A stretch of 64,000 bases of DNA. It comes from an uncultured Porphyromonadaceae bacterium (GTDB lineage Bacteria; Bacteroidota; Bacteroidia; Bacteroidales; Muribaculaceae). The translations under genes and the position numbers were made by a program. Shown here one piece after another: positions 9,296 through 16,964 of this stretch. The notes below the pieces were generated by a model that worked only from the letters and a program-made list of their open reading frames with translations, was not told the origin of the DNA and searched no databases. Every line of letters begins with the position of its first letter. Within the stretch, counting starts at the first letter, position 1. Location: positions 3,986 through 67,985 of the forward strand of contig UQLL01000010.1 of NCBI GenBank assembly GCA_900541835.1, read 5' to 3'.

Positions 9296-11391
9296 TTATT
9301 CGTTGACGAGGACCTTGGTGGCCTTGCCGCCCTGGACGCGGATGTAGATGCCGCGGGCGGGGCTGGCGACGCGATTGCCCTGCAGATCGTAGTAGACGGC
9401 GGGGGCATCGTCGTTGTCAAGGCCGGAAACGGCGCCGGTATACTGCTCTACCTTGGTGAAGGCGCTCCAGCCGGTAGCTGCCTTGTAAGCGGCGATGGAG
9501 CTGTTGGGCACGTAGAGGGTGCAGGTCTCGGCTATGTCGGTGAAGGCGGTGGCACCTGTGCGGGGAGGCACGACGGCCAGGCATTCCATCTTGACGATGT
9601 TGTCGGCCATCATGAAGGCGGCGGGGGAGATGGAGTCGACGGTGGAGGGGAGCTTGATCTCCTTGAGGGCGGAGCAGCTGGAGAAGGCCATGGAGTTAAT
9701 CTGGCGCAGGCCGGTGTGGAGGCGTACGTTGGCCAGGGCCTTGCAGCCGTAGAATGCGCTCTGGCCGATTACCTGTACGCTGCGGGGAACGTCGATGGAG
9801 GTGAGTCCGGAGCAGGAGAAGAAGGCGCTGCCGAGGCTGTCGAGGCCGGCGGGGAGCTCGACGGTGGTGAGCTTGGCGCAGTTGGCGAAGGCCTGGTCAC
9901 CGAGCACCTTGAGGGTGGAGGGCAGGTTGACCGAGGTCAGGGACTTGAAGCCGTAGAAAGTGCGGCCCAGGCGGGTGACGCCCTCGGGGACGGTCACGGC
10001 GGTGCTAACCTGCTGGCCGTTGATGTATACCTTGCCCCACTTGCTCTCGGAGGTCGGGAAGACGTTGTAGATGGGGTTGGCGTTGCCGTTGGCGAACCAT
10101 ACTGCACACCAGGCCGTCATGTCCTCGATCTCAAGCTGGTTGAGGTTGGTGATGTTGCGGAAGGCGTCGGTCTCGACCACCTTGATGGACTTGGGGAACT
10201 TCATGGTCTTGATGTTGCGGTTGGCCTGGAAAGCGGCCTTGGCCACGCGGACCACGGTGTAGGTCTTGCCGTTGGCGGTGAAGGTGTTGGGGATGTTGAG
10301 GGCGGTCATGGAGGCGGCGCAGCCGGTGGCGGTGGCCTCGAGCTTCTGGTTGTCGAGGGTGTAGTCGATGCCGTCGACGGTGGCGACGGTGTCGAGTTCG
10401 CCGCCGCCCTGGTTGGCCTTGGCGTAGGTCAGCTGCACGTTGCGGAGGAAGAAGCCGCGCCAGTTCTCCCCGTCGGAGGAATAGCCCTCGAAGAGGTTGG
10501 TGTTGGCCTTGAGGGTGAGGTGGTCGGCATCGGTGCGGGTCACGGCGAAGGTGGGGTTGGCGCTGACGCCGTTGCTGTTGTGGCTGAGCATGAAGAATGC
10601 CTGAATGCCGCTGCTACTGCTCTTGTACCAGTCGACGGTGTCGGTGGTGGCGAGGGTGGCGGTGCTGCCGGAGATGGTGAAGGGCACCTTGTAGTCGTGG
10701 CCGTAGAGCCATGAGGCCATGCCCTGGACGCTGACCTTGGTGTCGGACACCTCGTTGAAGTATACGGGGTAGTCGTACTGCTGCACCAGGGCGCCGCTCG
10801 AGTTGTACTGGTCAACCTTCATGGAGCCGTTGGCCTCGACGGCAGAGACGTGGGACATACGGATGACGGCGCCGGCCGAGATGGTGCCGTAGAAGCCATG
10901 GTTGAAGGCCACCTTGCCGTCGGCGGTGAAGGTGAGCACGCAGGGCTCGGTGCGGCTGTACTGGGTGTAGGCGGGTGCCAGCATAGTGTAGCAGGTGACT
11001 GCGCCGTAGTTCGCCAGGTTGCCGACCACCTGTCCGGTGGGCACGGTCACCTTGCCGGTGGCCTGGTCGTATACGCCCTTGAGGTCGTATTCGCCCTGGC
11101 CAAGGTTCTTGAGGATGACGGTGTCGCCGGTGCCCTGCTCCACGGAGAAGCCATAGGCGCACTTGACGTAGTTGGTAAAAGTGTCGTAGAACGCTACGTA
11201 CTTCTTGCCGATGATGGTGGCGGGAACCTCTCCGCGGGTCTCGGTGCGGGGGGTGTTGACGGCGCCGACGTATTCGGTGACGTTGGTCTGCTGGGGCCGC
11301 GCTCGCGACCCATGAGCTCGCTGATGGTGCTCTGCGCCATCATGGAGGAGGCTGCGAACAAGGCAGCCGACAGAAGGTAGATCTTCTTCAT
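9296..11391 (-). pseudogene. BspA-like leucine-rich secreted protein, frameshifted near the N-terminus
   Basis: ATG at 11391 opens a clear signal peptide (MKKIYLLSAALFAASSMMAQ) in one frame. The body continues in another frame as ...QQTNVTEYVGAVNTPRTETR... and runs about 660 residues to 9296. The switch falls at a GGGG run (11293-11296; CCCC on the coding strand); one extra C would join the two frames as RGPQQTNV. The C-terminal half has several LRR_5/BspA repeats (LTSVNLPSTLKVLGDQAFANC and relatives). The last 35 residues (AVYYDLQGNRV, ARGIYI) resemble C-terminal sorting tails of Bacteroidota exported proteins, which fits the PorX/PorW genes in this window. It could be a real null allele, phase variation or a sequencing error. 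Confidence 0.75.
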
Positions 11392-11478
11392 TTGATGTGG
11401 TTTAGGTATTGACATAGGATGGGCACAGGGCGCCGACATCCCGTTTCGACCGCGAAGTTAACAACATTTTGCAAGACA

Positions 11479-11522
11479 AACAAGCTTTCCAGCCTTTTTT
11501 ACAAGTTTCCCAGCCTTTTTTT
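11479..11522. repeat. tandem direct repeat between BspA-like gene and ruvB
   Basis: Two adjacent copies of about 21 bases, ACAAGCTTTCCAGCCTTTTT and ACAAGTTTCCCAGCCTTTTT, in the divergent region. On the minus strand they lie just upstream of a TTAACTTCGC box (about 11450-11460) that probably drives the BspA-like gene, so they may be regulator sites. Confidence 0.55.
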
Positions 11523-11639
11523 GGCCGGGAATCGCGAACTGAGGATCGGGCGCCGAGCTGAGGCTCGACGGCAGCTCAAAAATAACGCGCAACCCGGCAA
11601 TGGTCCGCAGCCCTCAACCGGTATGTCAAAAAAATTTAG

Positions 11640-11647
11640 TAACTTTG
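11640..11647 (+). promoter_or_regulatory. ruvB: ruvB -7 box (TAACTTTG)
   Basis: Exact TAnnTTTG, 12 bases before the ruvB ATG, giving a very short leader. No convincing -33 TTTG at the right spacing. Confidence 0.6.
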
Positions 11648-11658
11648 CAGTTCAGACT

Positions 11659-12693
11659 ATGGAAGCCGACAACAAGGATTTCGACATACGCGACCGGCGG
11701 CGCGACAACGACTTCGAGAAGGCGCTGCGGCCGCTGAGTTTCTCGGACTTCGCGGGCCAGGACAAGATGGTGGCCAACCTGCAAGTGTTCGTGGAGGCGG
11801 CACGCCGCCGCGGCGAGCCGCTCGACCATACGCTGCTGCACGGCCCTCCGGGCCTGGGCAAGACCACCCTCAGCAACATCGTGGCCAACGAGCTCGGCGT
11901 GGGGTTCAAGGTGACGTCGGGCCCGGTGCTCGACAAGCCCGGAGACCTGGCCGGCATCCTCATGAGCCTGGAGGAGCACGACGTGCTCTTCATCGACGAG
12001 ATCCACCGCCTGCACCCCATCGTGGAGGAATACCTGTACTCGGCCATGGAGGACTACCGCATCGACATCCTGCTGGACCGCGGCCCCGGGGCGAAGTCGG
12101 TGCAGCTTAGCATAGCTCCGTTCACCCTGATCGGCGCAACGACGCGGTCGGGCCTGCTGACGGCGCCGCTTCGCGCCCGCTTCGGCATCAACTGCCACCT
12201 GGAATACTACGACCACGACGTGCTGCAGGGCATCGTGGAGCGGTCGGCCCGGCTGCTGGGAGTCAAGATTTCCCCGGAGGCGGCGCGGGAGGTGGCGCTC
12301 CGCTCGCGTGGCACGCCGCGCGTGGCCAACTCGCTGCTGCGCCGCGTGCGCGACTTCGCCATGGTAAAGGGTTCGGGCGACATCGACCTGCCCATAGCCC
12401 GCTTCGCCCTCGAGGCCCTCAACATCGACCGGTACGGCCTGGACCAGATCGACAACCGCATCCTGTCGACCATAATCGACAAATTCGCCGGCGGCCCTGT
12501 CGGCCTCAGCACCATCGCCACGGCGCTGGGCGAGGATGCCGGCACCCTCGAGGAGGTCTACGAGCCCTTCCTGATCAAGGAGGGCTTCCTCAAGCGTACC
12601 CCACGCGGTCGCGAGACCACCGACCTGGCCTGGCGACACCTCGGCCGCAGACGAATAGCCGACACCGGCTCACTTTTCGATGACTTAAGCTGA
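11659..12693 (+). CDS. ruvB: Holliday junction branch-migration helicase RuvB
   Basis: 344 residues. The AAA+ ATPase core has Walker A GPPGLGKTTL (about 62-71), Walker B FIDEIH (about 110) and the sensor/arginine-finger stretch ATTRSGLLTAPLRARFG. The C-terminal winged helix (RTPRGRETT) binds DNA. It drives branch migration with RuvA at recombination junctions. The frame is open upstream to 11419, but the ATG at 11659 directly follows the promoter and gives the family start. A gap of 79 bases with one palindromic repeat separates it from the flippase gene. Confidence 0.96.
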   Translation: MEADNKDFDIRDRRRDNDFEKALRPLSFSDFAGQDKMVANLQVFVEAARRRGEPLDHTLLHGPPGLGKTTLSNIVANELGVGFKVTSGPVLDKPGDLAGILMSLEEHDVLFIDEIHRLHPIVEEYLYSAMEDYRIDILLDRGPGAKSVQLSIAPFTLIGATTRSGLLTAPLRARFGINCHLEYYDHDVLQGIVERSARLLGVKISPEAAREVALRSRGTPRVANSLLRRVRDFAMVKGSGDIDLPIARFALEALNIDRYGLDQIDNRILSTIIDKFAGGPVGLSTIATALGEDAGTLEEVYEPFLIKEGFLKRTPRGRETTDLAWRHLGRRRIADTGSLFDDLS

Positions 12694-12736
12694 AAATCGC
12701 AGGGCCGCACAAAGTTGCAGCCGCCCACAGACACCT

Positions 12737-12762
12737 CGGCTGCACCCTGGTGCAGACCTACA
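12737..12762 (+). repeat. dispersed palindromic repeat (CTGCACC/GGTGCAG type)
   Basis: CGGCTGCACC then CTGGTGCAGACCTACA: both arms changed together from the GGACGCAC type, and the CCTAC end is nearly kept. Located between ruvB and the flippase gene. Confidence 0.75.
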
Positions 12763-12772
12763 TAGACAAGAA

Positions 12773-14302
12773 ATGTCAGTAATAGGCAAATTGGCAAAAG
12801 AGACGGCCGTGTACGGCCTGAGCTCCATCGTGGGCCGGTTCCTGAACTGGTGCCTGGTGCCGCTGTACGTCTACCTGTTCCCCACGCAGGAGTACGGCAT
12901 CGTCAGCTACCTCTACTCCTACATGGCCGTGCTGCTGGTGATACTCAACTACGGCATGGAGACGGGCTTCTTCCGCTTCGCCAACCGCGACGACCGACCC
13001 GAGCGGGTCTATACCACCTCGCTGCTGACGGTGGGCAGCACCTCTCTCCTCTTCATCGTGCTCGTCTCGGTGCTCATCACCCCGCTGAGCCGGGCGCTGC
13101 TGCTGCCCCACCACCGCCTGTACGTGTGGCTGCTGGGCGTGACGGTGGCGATCGACGCCTTCACCAACATACCCTTCGCCTACCTGCGATACCGCAGCAA
13201 GGCGCTCCGCTTCGCCGGAATCAAGATGGCCAACGTGGCCATCAACATCGGCCTGAACGTCTTCTTCCTGCTCTGCTGCCCGTGGATAGAGAGGCACTGC
13301 CCCGGCGCCATCGACTGGTTCTACGCCCCCTGCGGCGGACAGACCTTCGGCATCGGCTGGATTTTTATCGCAAACATACTATCGACACTGTGCGTGCTCC
13401 TGATGCTGCTGCCCCAGGTCATCCGCTCCTCCTACACCTTCTCGGCCCCGCTGCTGAAAAAGATGCTCCGCTACTCGTGGCCGCTGCTGATCCTGGGCGT
13501 GGCCGGAATCGCCAGCCAGAACATGGGCCAGATCGTGATCCCCTACCTCTTCCCGAACGACCCGGAGGCGGCCCGCAGCATGGTCGGCATCTACGGCGCG
13601 AACATAAAAATCGCCATCGTGATGGTGATGTTCACGCAGGCCTTCCGCTACGCCTACGAGCCCTTCATCTTCGCCCAGGCGCGCGCCGACGGAGACGACA
13701 AGCGCCAGGCCTACTCCGACGCCATGAAGTTCTTCGTGCTCTTCGGCCTGGGCATCTTCCTGGCCGTGATGTACTACCTGCCTGTGCTGAAGCACTTCAT
13801 CGCACCGGCCTACTGGAGCGGCCTGCGCGTGGTGCCGGTGATGATGATGGCCGAACTCTTCTTCGGCGTATTCTTCAACCTCTCGCTGTGGTACAAGCTC
13901 ACCGACCGCACGGTCTGGGGCATGTACTTCTCGCTTTTCTGCTTCGCGCTGATGCTGGGGCTGAACGTGTGGCTGGTGCGCGGCATCGGCATCCCCGACG
14001 GCTACATCGGCTCGGCGTGGGCGGCCTTCGGCAGCTACGGCACGGTGATGCTGCTGAGCTACTTCATCGGGCAGCGCTACTACCCCATCCGCTACCCGCT
14101 GGCGGTCATGGGCCTCTACACGCTGCTGGCCGCCGCCCTGTGGGTCACCGGCGAATGGCTATGTGCCTTCCCCGGCTGCGACTGGGCGAGATACCTCTCC
14201 AGGACTCTCCTGTTATTCATATACCTGGGCGTAATCTGCTACAACGAAAACGTGCCGGTGGCATCTCGCCTGATTCACAAACTAATACCCGGGAGAAAAT
14301 GA
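12773..14302 (+). CDS. polysaccharide flippase (MOP/Wzx-like)
   Basis: 509 residues with many hydrophobic segments and the N-terminal pattern of oligosaccharide flippases (KETAVYGLSSIVGRFLNWCLVPLY). It probably moves a lipid-linked glycan across the inner membrane. Its stop overlaps the ATG of the ATP-grasp gene (ATGA at 14299-14302), and the next two genes also overlap, so flippase, ATP-grasp, HAD and mgtE form one translationally coupled unit. The glycan is unknown; no polymerase gene is present here. Confidence 0.85.
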   Translation: MSVIGKLAKETAVYGLSSIVGRFLNWCLVPLYVYLFPTQEYGIVSYLYSYMAVLLVILNYGMETGFFRFANRDDRPERVYTTSLLTVGSTSLLFIVLVSVLITPLSRALLLPHHRLYVWLLGVTVAIDAFTNIPFAYLRYRSKALRFAGIKMANVAINIGLNVFFLLCCPWIERHCPGAIDWFYAPCGGQTFGIGWIFIANILSTLCVLLMLLPQVIRSSYTFSAPLLKKMLRYSWPLLILGVAGIASQNMGQIVIPYLFPNDPEAARSMVGIYGANIKIAIVMVMFTQAFRYAYEPFIFAQARADGDDKRQAYSDAMKFFVLFGLGIFLAVMYYLPVLKHFIAPAYWSGLRVVPVMMMAELFFGVFFNLSLWYKLTDRTVWGMYFSLFCFALMLGLNVWLVRGIGIPDGYIGSAWAAFGSYGTVMLLSYFIGQRYYPIRYPLAVMGLYTLLAAALWVTGEWLCAFPGCDWARYLSRTLLLFIYLGVICYNENVPVASRLIHKLIPGRK

Positions 14303-15228
14303 TAACGATACTGATGTTAGGCGGAGCCAAGCGCGTGTCGGTGGCTCGGCATATAGTCGACGCATTCCGCCGTCGCGGCCGCCAGGCGCGCGTACTGAGC
14401 TACGAACTCGACTGGCAGGTGCCGGCCGTGGCCGTGGCCGAGGTCCTGCCCGGCAAGCGCTGGAGCGACCCGGAGCTGATGCCCGACCTGCGGCGCATCA
14501 TCGCCGAGCGAAGCGTCTCGCTGGTGCTGCCCTTCGTGGACCCGGCGGTGGAGATATGCGCCCGCCTCAAGGCCGAGTGCCCGGACGTGTTCATTCCCGT
14601 CAGTCCCGAAAGCGTCTGCCACGCCATGTTCGACAAGGCGGAGGCATACCGCCTCTTCGCCGAAAAGGGCCTGCCTCAGCCGCCCTTGGCGGGCGACTGC
14701 TTCCCGCGCATCTACAAGCCGCGCACCGGCTCGGCGTCGAAAGGCATCTTCGTGGCCCGCAGGCCCAGCGACATCCCCGAGGGACTGGACGCGGACGCCT
14801 ACCTGGTGCAGGAGTTCGTGGAGGATGCCCGCGAGTTCACCGTCGACTGCTACGTGCGCCAGGACGGCGAGATCCTCAGCGTAGTGCCGCGAGAGCGGCT
14901 GGAGACGGCCGGAGGCGAGGCCATGCGCTCCGTCACCGTCGGAGACCCGGCGCTCATCGCCCTCAGCCGCCGGGTACTTGCCGCCATCGAGCTGCGCGGA
15001 CCCGTCACGCTCCAATTCCTGCGCCCCACCTCCGGCGAGTACCTGCTCATGGAGATCAACCCGCGCCTGGGCGGAGGCGTGGTCGCCAGCATCGGCGCCG
15101 GCTCGCGCCTGCCCGACATGCTCGCCGCCGAGACTCTCGGCCTGATGCCCGAGCCCTTCGGCGGCTGGGTGCCCGGAACCCTCATGGCACGTTACACACA
15201 GGAAATAATCTTCGCCCCATGCAAATAA
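14299..15228 (+). CDS. ATP-grasp domain protein
   Basis: 309 residues. An N-terminal Rossmann-like part (MITILMLGGAKRVSVARHIV) is followed by an ATP-grasp fold with PRIYKPRTGSASKGIF, YLVQEFV and the metal-binding stretch LLMEINPRLGGGV (about 255-267). ATP-grasp enzymes ligate a carboxylate to an amine or thiol through an acyl-phosphate. The arrangement resembles carbamoyl-phosphate-synthase-like ATP-grasp proteins found with polysaccharide genes. The substrate is unknown. It overlaps the flippase by 4 bases and the HAD gene by 10 bases. Confidence 0.82.
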   Translation: MITILMLGGAKRVSVARHIVDAFRRRGRQARVLSYELDWQVPAVAVAEVLPGKRWSDPELMPDLRRIIAERSVSLVLPFVDPAVEICARLKAECPDVFIPVSPESVCHAMFDKAEAYRLFAEKGLPQPPLAGDCFPRIYKPRTGSASKGIFVARRPSDIPEGLDADAYLVQEFVEDAREFTVDCYVRQDGEILSVVPRERLETAGGEAMRSVTVGDPALIALSRRVLAAIELRGPVTLQFLRPTSGEYLLMEINPRLGGGVVASIGAGSRLPDMLAAETLGLMPEPFGGWVPGTLMARYTQEIIFAPCK

Positions 15229-15545
15229 TCATAGACCTGGACGGCACCATCTGCCGCGAGATGCGCCAGTTCTCGCGCTGCCTGGCAGAGCCCATGCCGG
15301 GCGCCGTCGACACCGTCAACGCCCTCTACGACGCCGGCCACACCATCATCATCTACTCGGCACGCACATGGGTGGAATACGAGATGACGGTCGACTGGCT
15401 CAACCGTCATGGAGTGAAGTACCACCAGCTGTTCATGGGCAAGCCCGTGGGCGACGTCTGGATCGACGACCGCGCCATCACCGCCGGCGACAACTGGGCC
15501 GACATCCGCGCCCGCCTGCTGCCCCAAGAACCCAAGTCCAAATGA
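15219..15545 (+). CDS. small HAD-family phosphatase
   Basis: 108 residues. Motif I IIDLDGTIC at the very N-terminus carries the catalytic aspartates, motif II is in IIIYSAR, and VWIDDRA near the C-terminus supplies motif IV. It is a minimal HAD hydrolase without a cap domain, of the kind annotated as capsule-biosynthesis phosphatase. The start at 15219 lies inside the ATP-grasp gene and the stop overlaps the mgtE ATG, so translation is coupled on both sides. I infer that it acts in the same glycan-related pathway as the ATP-grasp protein. Confidence 0.82.
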   Translation: MQIIIDLDGTICREMRQFSRCLAEPMPGAVDTVNALYDAGHTIIIYSARTWVEYEMTVDWLNRHGVKYHQLFMGKPVGDVWIDDRAITAGDNWADIRARLLPQEPKSK

Positions 15546-16915
15546 AGGAATTCACCGACCACGACATAGAGCGGATAGAGGAGCTCATCGACAACGGCTC
15601 GGAGACCGAGGCCCGCACGGAACTCAACGACCTCCACCCCGCCGACATCGCCGAGCTCTTCCAGAGCCTCGACCTGCGGCAGGCCGAGTGGGCCTTCAAC
15701 CTCATCGAGGACCCCGAGAAGAAGGCCGACGTCCTCATGGAACTCGACGAGGAGGACCGCCGCAAGCTCCTCGAAGGCATGGACTCCAGGGAGATCGGCC
15801 AGTTCATCGACCTGCTCGACACCGACGACGCCGTCGACCTCATCCAGGAACTCGACAAGGAGGAGCGCGACGAGGTGATCCAGCACATCGACGACGTGGA
15901 GCAGGCCGGGAACATCGTCGACCTGCTCAAGTACGACGAGGACACCGCCGGCGGCCTAATGGGCACAGAGATGATCGTAGTCAACGAGAACCTCTCCATG
16001 CCCGACTGCATCTCCGAAATGCGCCGCCAGGCCGAGGAGATGGACGAAATATATTATATATATGTGGTCGACAACGACTCGCGCCTGCAGGGCATCCTGC
16101 CGCTGAAGAAGATGCTCACGCACCCGTCGGTCAGCAAGATCAAGCACGTCATGGACATCGACCCTGTCAGCCTGCACACCGACACGCCCATCGACGAGGT
16201 GGCCATCGACTTCGAGAAGTACGACCTGGTGGCCATGCCGGTGGTCGACGACATCGGGCGCCTGGTGGGCCAGGTGACGGTCGACGACGTCATGGACGAG
16301 GTCCGCGAGGCCAGCGAGCGCGACTACCAGATGGCAGCCGGCATATCCTCGGACATCGACGCCGACGACTCGATATGGGCGCAGACCAAGGCGCGCCTGC
16401 CCTGGCTGCTGATCGGCATCATCGGCGGCATCGTCAACTCCATCATCCTCGGCGGCTTCGAGGAGCAGATCGCCCGCGTGGCCGCCCTGGCGATCTTCAT
16501 CCCCCTCATCGGCGGCACCGGCGGCAACGTCGGCGTACAGGCCTCCGCCATCGTCGTGCAGGGCCTGGCCAACGGCCGCCTGTCGCTGCGCGACACCGGA
16601 AAGCAGATAGGCCGCGAGTTCCTAATTTCGCTGGTCAATGCCATCGTAATATCCTGCGTGGTAGCCATATACATCTTCATCGTCATCTCGCAGAGCAAGT
16701 ACGCCGTGATGGGGGCCGTGGCCTCGTCGCTGTTCGTGATGGTGGTGTTCGCCACCGTCTTCGGCACCTTCGTGCCACTGATGCTCGAGCGCCTCAAGAT
16801 CGACCCCGCACGCGCCACAGGGCCATTCATCCAGATCACCAACGACATCGTGGGCATGTGCATCTACGTCGGCATGTCAACCTGGATGCTGCACCTCTTC
16901 AACGTAAGTTTTTAG
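15542..16915 (+). CDS. mgtE: magnesium transporter MgtE
   Basis: 457 residues. The N-terminal acidic helical MgtE_N domain (LHPADIAELFQSL, about 20-130) is followed by two CBS domains (about 130-265) and a C-terminal membrane domain with GGTGGNVGVQAS (about 330). MgtE is a Mg2+-gated channel; the cytosolic domains sense Mg2+ and close the pore. Coupling to flippase, ATP-grasp and HAD genes by a 4-base overlap is unusual and may simply reflect operon packing. The HAD phosphatase and ATP-grasp partner both need Mg2+. Confidence 0.93.
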   Translation: MKEFTDHDIERIEELIDNGSETEARTELNDLHPADIAELFQSLDLRQAEWAFNLIEDPEKKADVLMELDEEDRRKLLEGMDSREIGQFIDLLDTDDAVDLIQELDKEERDEVIQHIDDVEQAGNIVDLLKYDEDTAGGLMGTEMIVVNENLSMPDCISEMRRQAEEMDEIYYIYVVDNDSRLQGILPLKKMLTHPSVSKIKHVMDIDPVSLHTDTPIDEVAIDFEKYDLVAMPVVDDIGRLVGQVTVDDVMDEVREASERDYQMAAGISSDIDADDSIWAQTKARLPWLLIGIIGGIVNSIILGGFEEQIARVAALAIFIPLIGGTGGNVGVQASAIVVQGLANGRLSLRDTGKQIGREFLISLVNAIVISCVVAIYIFIVISQSKYAVMGAVASSLFVMVVFATVFGTFVPLMLERLKIDPARATGPFIQITNDIVGMCIYVGMSTWMLHLFNVSF

Positions 16916-16964
16916 CTAATCTCAGCTAAGGCCAGCTGACCATAGCTGAAAATCATCAACTGAA

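Noticed and set aside
12850..14298. Extension of the ATP-grasp gene upstream through the flippase
   Set aside because: Out-of-frame reading of the flippase; ATG 14299 gives the family N-terminus and the usual 4-base overlap.
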